A program made the position numbers and the translations under genes. This document shows positions 18,415-26,463 of a stretch of 64,000 nt of DNA, one piece after another; position 1 is the first letter of the stretch; every line of letters starts with the position of its first letter. Source of the stretch: Sphingomonas immobilis. GTDB taxonomy: Bacteria > Pseudomonadota > Alphaproteobacteria > Sphingomonadales > Sphingomonadaceae. The notes below the pieces were generated by a model that was given only the letters and a program-made list of their open reading frames with translations, was not told where the DNA came from and did no database searches. The stretch lies in contig NZ_JAUQSZ010000001.1 of NCBI RefSeq assembly GCF_030580995.1, positions 124,001 to 188,000 of the forward strand, given 5' to 3'.

Positions 18415-19362
18415 ATGTCATCTGCCAAACAGGGCGAATCTAATCTCGTCATTCTGGCTGCGCTTGCCGCAAATCTCGGCATCGCGGTCGCCAAGTTCAT
18501 CGCGGCGGGGATCACCGGCTCGTCGTCGATGCTGACCGAGGGGTTCCACTCGGTGATCGATAGCCTAAACCAGGTGCTGCTGCTCTACGGCCAGCATCAG
18601 GGGAAGAAGCCGCCCGATCACGATCATCCCTTCGGCTACGGGCGTGAGCTGTATTTCTGGTCGTTCGTCGTCGCGATCCTGATCTTCGCGGTCGGCGCGG
18701 GCGTGTCGGTCTACGAGGGGTGGGAGCATATCATCCACCCCGAGGAACTGCGCAATCCATTGGTCAATTACATCGTCCTGGGCGTCGCGTTTGCGATGGA
18801 GGGCGGATCGTGGTTCCTGGCGATGCGCGAGTTCGCGGCGGACAATCGCGGCACGAGTTGGTGGCAGGCGTTCCGGCAATCGAAGGATCCGGCCGGGTTC
18901 GTCGTACTGTTCGAGGATTCGGCGGCGCTGGCGGGCCTCGTCATCGCCGGCATCGGCGTCTGGGCGAGCCATGCCTATGGCGATGCGCGGATCGATGGTG
19001 TCGCCTCGATCGCGATCGGCATCATCCTCGCCGCGGTGGCGATGGTGCTGGCGCGCGAATCCAAGGGTCTGCTGATCGGCGAGGGTGCGGACCCCGCCAT
19101 CGTCGCGGAGGTGCGCGCGATCGTCGACAAGCATCCCGACATCACCGGCGTCAATCACGTCCGCACCATCCACACTGCGCCGCAGAGCGTGTTCGTAGCG
19201 ATCAGCGCCGATTTCCGCGACGCGCTGACAATGGGCGAGGCCGAGACGGTGATCGAAGGGATCGAGACCGACCTCAAGACACGGCTGCCGATGCTGTCCT
19301 CGATCTACATCCGCCCCGAAAAGCGCGAGGACGCCGCGACGATCCCGCCGCGCGCGCCGTAG
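18415..19362 (+). CDS. Cation diffusion facilitator family transporter (ZnT9-like)
   Basis: 315-residue inner-membrane CDF-family protein, probably exporting Zn2+, Co2+, Ni2+ or another divalent cation against protons. The N-terminal helices contain EGFHSVIDSLNQ, giving the first half of the metal site (HxxxD). The second half, normally HxxxD or DxxxD in helix 5, appears as FEDSAALAG, the substitution seen in the SLC30A9/ZnT9-like branch. An Asp/His loop (PPDHDHPFGYGRELYF) follows helix 2. A cytoplasmic C-terminal domain starts about residue 215. Its stop is 1 bp from the stop of the convergent lipoprotein gene. Metal specificity cannot be assigned. Confidence 0.88.
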   Translation: MSSAKQGESNLVILAALAANLGIAVAKFIAAGITGSSSMLTEGFHSVIDSLNQVLLLYGQHQGKKPPDHDHPFGYGRELYFWSFVVAILIFAVGAGVSVYEGWEHIIHPEELRNPLVNYIVLGVAFAMEGGSWFLAMREFAADNRGTSWWQAFRQSKDPAGFVVLFEDSAALAGLVIAGIGVWASHAYGDARIDGVASIAIGIILAAVAMVLARESKGLLIGEGADPAIVAEVRAIVDKHPDITGVNHVRTIHTAPQSVFVAISADFRDALTMGEAETVIEGIETDLKTRLPMLSSIYIRPEKREDAATIPPRAP

Positions 19363-19363
19363 T

Positions 19364-20113
19364 TCAGCGCGCCGGCTGGGCAGGGTCTTCCGGCGCTTCG
19401 GGCTTCGCGCCCGACATCGCGACTTCCGGGCTCGGGGTCGCCACCGCGATCGGGGCGGCGGGCGTCGTCGGCAAGGTCGGCACGACGGGCGGCGGCTTGG
19501 GATGATAATAGTCGCGCCAGGCGTCGTAATCGCGGTAGAAATCGAGGAACGGCTTGTCGAGCCGGGCGAGCGCGGCGCGCGCGAACACCGGCAGATCCGC
19601 ATCGGCGACCACGGCGACATTGCTCACTTCGGCGCGCGCGGCGGTGCAGAAGGCCTCGCGCATCGTCGTCTGGCTGTAGAAATTGTAGATGCGCGTCTGG
19701 TTGTTGTCGTACGCGGCCTGCCAGTCGCCCCAGCCCGTAATCTCCCATTCCGCGAGATAGCGTTTGTAATAGGCCTCAAGCGCGGGGCCATGCGCGGCGA
19801 GCCAGGCGTTGTACGGCGCGGCGATGCCACCGCCGACCTTGTCGCAGCCGAGCGCCGCGACGTTGAGCGCATTGCGCAGATGCCACACGGCCGCCTGATC
19901 GGTCATGTTGAGGTTCGGATTGGGGTAGGTGCCGTCGGGCCGCTTCTTGGGAATCTCCATTCCGACATAACCCCCATAGGGGATCACTGGCGGGGGCGGC
20001 GCGATCGTCGCCACGACGGGCGGCGGCAGAACCGCCGGGGGCGTTGTCGCGCAACCGGCCAGTCCCGCAGCAAGCAGCATCGAGGCCAAGATCGAAAGCC
20101 CGCGCGTCGTCAT
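19364..20113 (-). CDS. Proline-rich lipoprotein of unknown function
   Basis: 249 residues with a lipoprotein signal peptide (MTTRGLSILASMLLAAGLAG then Cys21), so it should be lipidated and sit in the outer or inner membrane. After the lipobox comes a Pro-rich linker (VLPPPVVATIAPPPPVIPYGG), a globular middle of about 150 residues with many Tyr/Trp (WEITGWGDWQAAYDNNQ), and a second Pro/Ala-rich tail. I do not recognise the globular domain. It is followed on the same strand by no close gene; the DUF4893 lipoprotein lies 76 bp upstream in the same orientation and may be co-transcribed. Confidence 0.75.
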   Translation of the reverse strand: MTTRGLSILASMLLAAGLAGCATTPPAVLPPPVVATIAPPPPVIPYGGYVGMEIPKKRPDGTYPNPNLNMTDQAAVWHLRNALNVAALGCDKVGGGIAAPYNAWLAAHGPALEAYYKRYLAEWEITGWGDWQAAYDNNQTRIYNFYSQTTMREAFCTAARAEVSNVAVVADADLPVFARAALARLDKPFLDFYRDYDAWRDYYHPKPPPVVPTLPTTPAAPIAVATPSPEVAMSGAKPEAPEDPAQPAR

Positions 20114-20189
20114 TCCGTTTCCCTAGTCCCTTTTCCCGTGCCGCAATATTCCGCCTAACCTGACTGCTGGCTGACCGACCGCTTCCGCA

Positions 20190-20846
20190 TCAGCGCGCCG
20201 GTGTGATCTCGACGATGTCGAGCAAGGATTCGAAGCGCGGACTGGGCAGCACGAGCCGCCAGCGCCGCTCACCGATCCGCTCGACATAGCCTGCCATGTC
20301 GCGACGCGGATCCTTGCCGTATTGCAGCGATTTTGTTTCGTCGCCCAGCACCAATGTGCCGAGGAATACCGCGCGGGCGACCGTATCGGGGAAGATGAGC
20401 CCGACCGGGCGCTGCGCGCCGCCGACATTGTAGAGGCTGGAGACCTCGCCCTCGTTCTCGATATGGCATTCGGTCGCCGGATAGCTGGTGAAATCCGCCA
20501 TTGCGGTGCCGTTCGCGCCGATCTTGTAGGTGCGGCAGCGATAGGCGCCGGGCGGGGGCGTCGGTTCATCGAGCGCACGGTCGGGATCGGCGAGCAGGCC
20601 GAGCGCGTCGATCGCCGGCCCGCGCCCGCCGGCGCGGGCTTTCGCAACCGCCGCCGTCCAGCTGTTGCGCCAGCCGCGGATACGGTCGCGGTCGTCGTCG
20701 GTCGCAACCTGCCGCCAGTCCGCGACGCGCGGCAGGTTGGTGCCCGCCGCCGGCCCCGCGCTGATCTCCGGCGCGGGCGCCTTGTGCCCGCAACCGGCAA
20801 GCGCGAGGCCGATCCCGGCGGCAGCAACGAACGATACGGTTTTCAA
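20190..20846 (-). CDS. DUF4893-type lipoprotein
   Basis: 218-residue predicted lipoprotein. The signal MKTVSFVAAAGIGLALAG precedes Cys19. The mature part contains WRQVATDDDRDRIRGWRNSW, GAYRCRTYKIG, CHIENEGEVSSLYNVGG and RPVGLIFPDT, which match my memory of DUF4893, a sphingomonad-enriched family of unknown function. Cys residues at the two middle motifs could form a disulfide in the periplasm. It lies upstream of the proline-rich lipoprotein in the same direction. The family call is from recall of the pattern, not a search. Confidence 0.75.
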   Translation of the reverse strand: MKTVSFVAAAGIGLALAGCGHKAPAPEISAGPAAGTNLPRVADWRQVATDDDRDRIRGWRNSWTAAVAKARAGGRGPAIDALGLLADPDRALDEPTPPPGAYRCRTYKIGANGTAMADFTSYPATECHIENEGEVSSLYNVGGAQRPVGLIFPDTVARAVFLGTLVLGDETKSLQYGKDPRRDMAGYVERIGERRWRLVLPSPRFESLLDIVEITPAR

Positions 20847-20925
20847 GCTGACGAACCCCTTTTGCGGTCTAACTAACCACGGGGGATTCGGGTTGCCAAG
20901 GCGATGCGATTTCGACGCGGCGCGC

Positions 20926-21711
20926 TCAGGCGGCGGTCCAGCCCCCGTCCATCGAATAGTTTGCGCCGGTGATCGACGCCGCCTCGTCGCGGCACAGGAA
21001 TAGCGCCAGTGCCGCGACCTGTTCCACCGTCACGAACTGCTTGGTCGGCTGCGCGTCGAGCAGGACGTCGTTCATCACCTGCTCCCGCGTCATGTTCCGC
21101 GCCTTCATCGTGTCGGGAATCTGCTTCTCGACCAGCGGGGTCCAGACATAGCCCGGCGAGATGCAGTTGACCGTGATGCCGAAGGTCGCCGTTTCCAGCG
21201 CAGCCGTCTTGGACAGGCCCGCGATGCCGTGCTTGGCGGCGACATAGGCCGCCTTGTTGGGACTGGCGACCAGCGAGTGCGCCGACGCGGTCGAGATGAT
21301 CCGGCCCCATTTCTTCTCCTTCATCAGCGGCACGGCATGGTGCATCATGTGGAAGGCGGAGGTGAGGTTGATCGCGATGATCGCGTCCCATTTCTCGGCC
21401 GGGAACTCGTCGATCGGCGAGACGAACTGGATGCCGGCATTGTTGACGATGATGTCCGGGCCGCCGAGCTCGTCGTGGCAACGCTTGATCATCGCCGCGA
21501 TCTCGTCGGGCTTGGTCATGTCGGCGGCATCGTAGAGCGCCTTCGCGCCGCTCGTCGCCTCCAGGCCGCTACGCTCCGTCTCGATGTCGGCGGCATCGCC
21601 GAAGCCGTTGATGACGACCGAGGCCCCCTCGCTCGCGAAGGCCTTGGCATAAGCGAGGCCGATGCCCGAGGTGGAGCCGGTGATGATGGCGCTCTTGCCC
21701 TTCAGGAACAT
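20926..21711 (-). CDS. bdhA: 3-hydroxybutyrate dehydrogenase
   Basis: 261-residue SDR enzyme expected to oxidise D-3-hydroxybutyrate to acetoacetate with NAD+, the step after polyhydroxybutyrate breakdown. Motifs: ITGSTSGIGLAYA for NAD binding, VNNAGIQFVSPIDEFP, and IISTASAHSLVASPNKAAYVAAK with catalytic Ser, Tyr and Lys. Length and the stretch HGIAGLSKTAALE are characteristic of bacterial BdhA. The ATG at 21711 follows CGGAGACATCCC; the frame is open upstream through the patatin gene, which fixes the boundary. It sits 14 bp after that gene and is almost certainly co-transcribed, forming a PHB-degradation pair. Confidence 0.9.
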   Translation of the reverse strand: MFLKGKSAIITGSTSGIGLAYAKAFASEGASVVINGFGDAADIETERSGLEATSGAKALYDAADMTKPDEIAAMIKRCHDELGGPDIIVNNAGIQFVSPIDEFPAEKWDAIIAINLTSAFHMMHHAVPLMKEKKWGRIISTASAHSLVASPNKAAYVAAKHGIAGLSKTAALETATFGITVNCISPGYVWTPLVEKQIPDTMKARNMTREQVMNDVLLDAQPTKQFVTVEQVAALALFLCRDEAASITGANYSMDGGWTAA

Positions 21712-21725
21712 GGGATGTCTCCGTT

Positions 21726-22883
21726 CTAAGCTTTGGAAGGATGGACGGTGAGGTCGAAGGCGGCGGTCTTGCCGGTCTCGATATTGGCGGCGACGAGTTG
21801 CGCGTTGGCCATCGTTTCCCGCACCGCCTGCAGGCCGGCGTGCCAATGTTCGTTCATGGTGCGCGCGGAAAATTCGAAGTCGCGGCTGCCGCCTTCCCAT
21901 GCGTTGGCGCGGTAGATGAGCTGCACGAGGTTGACCGCCTCCTCCTGCACGCGGGCGGTGAACGCGACGACGTCGGGATCGCCGAGCGCTTCGGGCGGCA
22001 GCTTGGCGAGCACCTTGCGCGCCAGTTCCTTGTCCTTGCGCACGCGCAGCAACTGATCGGAGATCTGGCGGGTGCGGCTGGAGAAGCGGATCTCCTTCTC
22101 GCGCGCCATGACGTCCATGATCGTCTTGGGCCGGTCGGCGGCCGAGGAGAAGAGATCGACCTGGAACACCAGCATTTCCGCGAACTGGTTGTCGAGGACA
22201 TGGCTGAGCGGGGTGTTCGAGACGAGGCCGCCGTCCCACCACAATTTCCCGCCGATCTCGACCGGCGGCAGCCCCGGCGGCAGCGCACCGGAGGCCATGA
22301 TGTGACGCACATCGATCCGTTCCGCCGTGGTATCGAAGAAGCGGAAATTCCCGCTCTCGATATCGACCGCGCCGACCGAGAGGCGGACCTTGCCGGAATT
22401 GAGCAGATCCCAGTCGATGAACGAATCGAGCGTCTCGGCGAACTGGCTGGTGTCGTAGAAGCTGAGCGCCTCGGCACTGCCCGGTATCGCGAACAGCGGC
22501 GAGAGCAGGCGCGGGCGGAAGAACCCCGGCACGCCCGCCGCCATAACCACGCCGGCCGACCATTCGTGCAGGAATTCGCGGATGCGATCGTCGGGATAGA
22601 TCGGGAAGCTGGGCAGGCCGCTCGTCAGCAAGGCCCAGAAGGCGCGCAGTTGCGCGACGCGCTTCTCCGGCGGGTTGCCGGCGACGATGGCGGCATTGGC
22701 CGCCCCGATCGAGATGCCCGCGACCCAATCGACCTCGATCGCGGCGGCCTCCAGCCCTTCGATAACCCCGGCCTGAAAACTGCCGAGCGCGCCGCCGCCC
22801 TGCAGGACCAGCGCGACGGTATCGGGAAGGGGGAGCGCCTTGGCGTGGCGCTTGGGGGGATTGCGGGGAGCGGAATCGGCCAT
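21726..22883 (-). CDS. Patatin-like phospholipase/esterase linked to bdhA
   Basis: 385-residue patatin-family Ser/Asp hydrolase. The oxyanion loop is LQGGGALGSFQAGV (residues ~27-40), the nucleophile elbow is GISIG with Ser58, and the catalytic Asp lies in KLWWDGG (Asp217), so the dyad is intact. There is no signal peptide; it is likely cytosolic. It is the first gene of a two-gene operon with bdhA. Patatin-like proteins beside 3-hydroxybutyrate dehydrogenase recur in alphaproteobacteria, and a role in polyhydroxybutyrate or granule-lipid turnover is a reasonable inference. The C-terminal ~110 residues form an additional helical region often found in this branch. Confidence 0.88.
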   Translation of the reverse strand: MADSAPRNPPKRHAKALPLPDTVALVLQGGGALGSFQAGVIEGLEAAAIEVDWVAGISIGAANAAIVAGNPPEKRVAQLRAFWALLTSGLPSFPIYPDDRIREFLHEWSAGVVMAAGVPGFFRPRLLSPLFAIPGSAEALSFYDTSQFAETLDSFIDWDLLNSGKVRLSVGAVDIESGNFRFFDTTAERIDVRHIMASGALPPGLPPVEIGGKLWWDGGLVSNTPLSHVLDNQFAEMLVFQVDLFSSAADRPKTIMDVMAREKEIRFSSRTRQISDQLLRVRKDKELARKVLAKLPPEALGDPDVVAFTARVQEEAVNLVQLIYRANAWEGGSRDFEFSARTMNEHWHAGLQAVRETMANAQLVAANIETGKTAAFDLTVHPSKA

Positions 22884-23026
22884 GCGCCTGACATGGGCTG
22901 CTGCAGCGCAGCGATCAACGACAGTTTGATGAAAATGGCGTCATCGCCGGAAAATCGCGGTGGCTTGCAACACCGCGTGCGCCCGCGCATTCAGACGGAA
23001 CCCGTAACGACGCCGGAACCCACGCG

Positions 23027-23944
23027 ATGCGCCTCGACGATTTCGACGACAACATCAATGTCGAGGACCAGCGCGGGCAGGGCGGCGGCGGATTCGGTTT
23101 CGGCGGTGGGGGCGGGGGCGGCGGGTTGCTGTTCGGGCTGCTGCCGCTGGTGATGAGCCGTTTCGGCTGCGGCGGCGTGGTCGTGCTGCTGCTCGTCATG
23201 GCGGTGTTCGGCGGGCTGGGTGGGCTCGGCGGCGGCGGCGTGCAGACCGGTGCGCCGACGCAGATCGGCCAGCCGCAGCGCAGCGGCACCGACGTCAAAT
23301 CGAGCTGCACGGTCGATGCGGCCAGCAAGTCCGCATGCAACGCCTTCAGCTCCGCCGACCGGACCTGGGCGGCGTTGTTCCAGCGATCGGGCGAGCGTTT
23401 CGTGAAGCCCAAGCTGGTGTTCTACGGCGGTAGCGGCCGCTCCGGCTGCGGCGCCGCACAGAGCGCGATGGGGCCGTTCTACTGCCCGACCGACCAGGGC
23501 ATCTACCTCGACACGAGCTTCTTCGACGAGCTCGCCAACCGCTTCGGGGCGAAGGGCGATTTCGCGCAGGATTACGTGATCGCGCACGAATTCGGCCATC
23601 ACATCCAGAATCTGCTCGGCGCGTCGGACAAGGTCCACCAGATCCAGCGTTCGGGCAGCCAGGTGGAGGGCAATGCCGCCTCCGTCCGGCTCGAGCTGCA
23701 GGCGGATTGCTATGCCGGCGTCTGGGCGGCGCAGAACCGCGACCGGCTGGAACCCGGCGACGTGCAGGAGGGCATGACCGCCGCGCACGCGATCGGCGAC
23801 GATACGCTGCAGCAGCAGTCGCAGGGCCGCGTGGTGCCCGACAGCTTCACCCACGGCACCTCTGCGCAGCGCATGCGCTGGTTGCAGAAGGGCCTCGACA
23901 GCGGTGATCCCGCCCAGTGCGATACCTTCAGCGGGGCGATCTAG
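23027..23944 (+). CDS. YpfJ-type neutral zinc metallopeptidase
   Basis: 305-residue membrane-anchored putative metalloprotease. Residues 1-34 are acidic then Gly-rich (RGQGGGGFGFGGGGGGGG), followed by one or two hydrophobic segments (LLFGLLPLVMSRFG and VVVLLLVMAVFGGLGGLGG) that anchor it in the inner membrane. The catalytic zinc motif is VIAHEFGHHIQNLLG, a gluzincin-like HExxH variant in which Phe-Gly follow the Glu, as is normal for this family. LELQADCYAGVWA supplies a probable third ligand. Four-cysteine content (SCTVDAASKSAC, GCGA, YCP) suggests periplasmic disulfides. Substrates are not known for the family. Confidence 0.9.
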   Translation: MRLDDFDDNINVEDQRGQGGGGFGFGGGGGGGGLLFGLLPLVMSRFGCGGVVVLLLVMAVFGGLGGLGGGGVQTGAPTQIGQPQRSGTDVKSSCTVDAASKSACNAFSSADRTWAALFQRSGERFVKPKLVFYGGSGRSGCGAAQSAMGPFYCPTDQGIYLDTSFFDELANRFGAKGDFAQDYVIAHEFGHHIQNLLGASDKVHQIQRSGSQVEGNAASVRLELQADCYAGVWAAQNRDRLEPGDVQEGMTAAHAIGDDTLQQQSQGRVVPDSFTHGTSAQRMRWLQKGLDSGDPAQCDTFSGAI

Positions 23945-24120
23945 GCGACGGTGATGCGACGCTAGAGTGATAGCTTGCTTGACAGATTGACACCTGAATC
24001 GAAAATATCCGGGTCGATCGTTTCCAAAAATGCACCAATGCCAACGATGGGAAAGAGCAGGTGCGACTTTCGCAGGTTCGTGGCGTGTAGGACAGCAAGA
24101 AGTCCGCGCGACGTTACTGC

Positions 24121-24678
24121 TCAAGCGTAGCGCGGATCGGCCTCCGCCGGCATCGCGAGCATCTGATCGTGGGCCGAACGCAGCAGGTCTTGTGCCAGCG
24201 TCAGGTTGCGCGCCTCTATGGCAGGGCGCAGCAGATCGTTGATCGGCACGCTCGTCGTCAGCAGGCCCGGCCCGCGCGGGAGCGCCAGTACGGCGAGGAT
24301 GCCGCGTTCGACGAAGGCCGCCGCCAGGCCGATGAAGCGCTCGCTCTCCAGCGTCTCCGGCGGCCCGATCAGCAGCAGATCGACCGCGTGCTTGTAGCCG
24401 TAGGGCGGCGTGCCCCACACGATCAGCACGCCGCTGCGATCGGGCCGCCAACTGTCGTCGAGCCCCGGCATACTGCGCCAGACACAGTGATAGTCCCGGC
24501 AGATGCTAAAACGGGTCTCATAGATCGCGCAGCCGCCGCCGACGATGCAATGTTCGCAAGCTAAACCGGCGGGTTTGTCGATGCCGCCTTCCATGATGGT
24601 AAGATCGGTGCAGCAGGCGGTGCAGGCACCGCAGTCGCGTCCGGGGACCAGTACGTCAGTTGACTTGCGAGTCTGCAT
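24121..24678 (-). CDS. Cysteine-rich YkgJ/UPF0153-like protein
   Basis: 185-residue cytosolic protein with a cysteine cluster in its first third: CGACTACC, CEHCIVGGGC and ICRDYHC, about nine cysteines in 60 residues. This is the pattern of the YkgJ-type zinc- or iron-chelating (UPF0153-like) domain. The remaining part is an ordinary alpha/beta sequence without recognised motifs. The ATG at 24678 (MQTRKSTDVLVPG) is chosen; an in-frame ATG at 24735 gives an atypical Arg-rich extension. It is single, with low-GC spacer sequence on its 3' side. Function unknown; metal binding is inferred from the cysteines. Confidence 0.7.
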   Translation of the reverse strand: MQTRKSTDVLVPGRDCGACTACCTDLTIMEGGIDKPAGLACEHCIVGGGCAIYETRFSICRDYHCVWRSMPGLDDSWRPDRSGVLIVWGTPPYGYKHAVDLLLIGPPETLESERFIGLAAAFVERGILAVLALPRGPGLLTTSVPINDLLRPAIEARNLTLAQDLLRSAHDQMLAMPAEADPRYA

Positions 24679-24868
24679 GCGCGCGCGACCAGAGAGAGGA
24701 TGCGGACTGATCGCACACTGTCTGCGGACTTGCACAGCAATTTTTCGTTACGGGATGGGGAGTCGAGAGCTTGCGGTGACGCTGGCCATAGCAGTTGGCG
24801 CAAGTAACGGATTGGGAATGTTGAGTGAATTGATTTGGAAAGCGTCGTGTAATCGGGGCAGTTAGCGC

Positions 24869-24943
24869 GCCGACGGCAAAGCCGTCGGCCGGAATCAGGC
24901 GCTGCCTGACCCGCCGGCCGGTTCGGGCGATGCGCTTTGCGCA
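24869..24943. repeat. Array of three perfect short-loop hairpins
   Basis: GCCGACGGC-AAA-GCCGTCGGC (24869-24889), TCAGGC-GCT-GCCTGA (24895-24909) and TGCGC-TTT-GCGCA (24931-24943) follow one another, each a perfect stem with a three-base centre. They are all outside coding sequence. They could be an intergenic REP-like element or a structured 3' UTR. Confidence 0.55.
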
Positions 24944-24972
24944 CCGGCGCGGGCGTCGCCGCGCCTTCGCCC

Positions 24973-25007
24973 AAACAAAAGAGCGGGCGTTCCCGGGGGA
25001 ACGCCCG
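24973..25007 (-). terminator. Rho-independent terminator for the DUF2171 gene
   Basis: On the minus strand CGGGCGTTCC and GGAACGCCCG (24984-25007) form a perfect 10-bp stem with a four-base loop, followed by CTCTTTTGTTT. It lies about 90 bp past the stop codon of the gene at 25096-26091 and fits its terminator. Confidence 0.65.
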
Positions 25008-25055
25008 CCCATCACCCGGTGGGGCGACCGTGCCCGCGCCGAAGCACGGACACGA

Positions 25056-25092
25056 GGGAGAACTTTGGGGAGAACTTTGGGGAGAACCTTTG
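25056..25092 (+). repeat. 12-bp tandem repeat, about three copies
   Basis: GGGAGAACTTTG occurs exactly at 25056-25067 and 25068-25079, and again as GGGAGAACCTTTG at 25080-25092. The array ends three bases before the stop codon of the minus-strand gene. It looks like replication-slippage expansion in a 3' UTR. Confidence 0.7.
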
Positions 25093-25095
25093 TGT

Positions 25096-26091
25096 TCAGT
25101 AGGTTCCCGAGAAGCTGCGGTTCAGCACGTGCGGGCCGTTGCTGTCGGCATTGCCCGCACCGCGTGCCTGATCTTCGCCGAAGAACGCCTGGTTGCGTTC
25201 CTCGTCGCGCCAGTGCGCATGGGCCTCATCCGCGGTCTTGCGGATCTTGACCTGATTGTCGTCGACCGTCTCGATCCAGCGCGACGGGATCGAGTGATGG
25301 CGGCCGCCGGCCTCGGCGTCGTTCTTGGTCAGGATGATGCGGTCGCCGCGCACCTTGTCGACCGTGCCGACATGCTGGCCGTCGGAGCCGACCACGTCCT
25401 GATGCTCCTTCACGCGCGACAGCGAGCCGCGCTGGCCCTGCCGCTCGGTGCGCCACGTGCCAAATTCGTTCGAGAACTTCGAATGGTTCTCGCGGCGATA
25501 TTCGTCATAGTCGCGGTCGAGCGCGTCGATCTGCGTGCGGCGCCACTGGTGGTAATCGTCGTCGCGGCCGAAGCGATCCTGCTGGCGGTAGTAGCGCTCG
25601 TCCTCGCGCGCGTCGCGTTCGCGGCGGCGCTGGGCATCCTCGTCGCCGAACCATGAGCGGACCTCGTCGCCGGCGCGATTGAAGAAGCCGCGATCGTCGT
25701 AATCATAGCCCTGTGGCTGGCGGCCGTAGCCACGGTCGCGATCGGCGTCGCGGTTGCGGCCCGTCTCGGTGAAACGGTGGCCGTCGCTGGCATAGCTGCC
25801 GTAATAATCGCGACCATAGCCCTGCTGTCCGTAGCCGCGCTCCTGATTGAAGCTGCGATCACTGCCGTAGCCGGCGCGATAGTCGCTGCCATAGCCGCCG
25901 CGCCCGTCGTTGCCGTAGCCGATGTCGCGACGGTTGCGGTCGCGATCATACGCGCCCGCGGCCTGATAGTCGCGCGCGCTGGAATAGGAATAGTCGCGGC
26001 CCGATCCGTAATCGCGACCGTAATCCTGCGGCTCCTGACGGTTGTAGTAATCGCCCAGATTGCTGTTCTGGGGATAGCGTTCATAGCCCAT
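25096..26091 (-). CDS. Low-complexity Arg/Tyr/Asp/Gly-rich protein with C-terminal DUF2171 domain
   Basis: 331 residues with three parts. Residues 1-130 are a strongly biased sequence of Arg, Asp, Tyr, Gly and Ser (repeats such as DYGRDYGSGRDY and QRGYGQQGYGRDYYG), predicted disordered. Around 145-160 there is a conserved-looking GDEVRSWFGDEDAQRRR segment. The C-terminal part (KEHQDVVGSDGQHVGTVDKV to about residue 300) matches a DUF2171/PRC-barrel-like fold. There is no signal peptide. AGGAGG stands at ideal distance from the ATG, so expression may be high. Proteins of this architecture are common in sphingomonads and may be stress-related; function is unknown. Confidence 0.8.
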   Translation of the reverse strand: MGYERYPQNSNLGDYYNRQEPQDYGRDYGSGRDYSYSSARDYQAAGAYDRDRNRRDIGYGNDGRGGYGSDYRAGYGSDRSFNQERGYGQQGYGRDYYGSYASDGHRFTETGRNRDADRDRGYGRQPQGYDYDDRGFFNRAGDEVRSWFGDEDAQRRRERDAREDERYYRQQDRFGRDDDYHQWRRTQIDALDRDYDEYRRENHSKFSNEFGTWRTERQGQRGSLSRVKEHQDVVGSDGQHVGTVDKVRGDRIILTKNDAEAGGRHHSIPSRWIETVDDNQVKIRKTADEAHAHWRDEERNQAFFGEDQARGAGNADSNGPHVLNRSFSGTY

Positions 26092-26340
26092 GATGGCGTC
26101 CTCCTGAGACGGTCATGCAATGCCGGCGGCACGAGCGCTCGCCCGGTCATTGCCCGAAAAGAAGGAATGAAAGAGACGTTTGTTCCGTGACTTGGCTGTC
26201 ACACCTGGCAGGTCGCCGCGCCTTCGGAGCGGCCCGTCGCAGCGGAAAAAACGCGGCAATGGCGGGCAAGCGCGGCGGCGTGGTTGCATCGGGAAAAAAG
26301 CGCGGTTACAGGCGTCTTCCCGCACGCGCGGCTGGCGCGG

Positions 26341-26416
26341 GGCTGTAGCTCAGATGGGAGAGCGCTGCAATCGCACTGCAGAGGTCAGGGGTTCGATTCC
26401 CCTCAGCTCCACCAGC
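26341..26416 (+). tRNA. tRNA-Ala (CGC anticodon)
   Basis: The cloverleaf is complete. The acceptor GGGGCTG pairs with CAGCTCC and includes the G3-U70 wobble pair that identifies alanine tRNAs. The D arm has AGCTCAGATGGGAGAGC. The anticodon stem CTGCA/TGCAG encloses ATCGCAC, giving anticodon CGC (reads GCG). The T arm carries GGTTCGATTCC. Discriminator A and CCA are encoded. No integrase or duplicated 3' end is seen nearby. Confidence 0.95.
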
Positions 26417-26463
26417 CACTTTATCTCCTGAAATCCGTATCTTACGACCGGCATCCGGACCTG

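Larger units (their letters stand above)
24679..25095. other. Non-coding spacer (417 bp) with hairpins, a terminator and a tandem repeat
   Basis: I see no gene here on either strand. The right half holds three short perfect hairpins (24869-24943), a terminator for the DUF2171 gene (24973-25007) and a 12-bp tandem repeat (25056-25092), listed separately. The left part (24680-24860) has lower GC and presumably contains the promoter of the cysteine-rich gene. Confidence 0.6.

Noticed and set aside
26341-26416. tRNA-Ala as integration site of a genomic island containing the arabinose genes
   Set aside because: No integrase next to the tRNA, no second copy of its 3' end noticed at the other side of the region, and base composition does not change across it.
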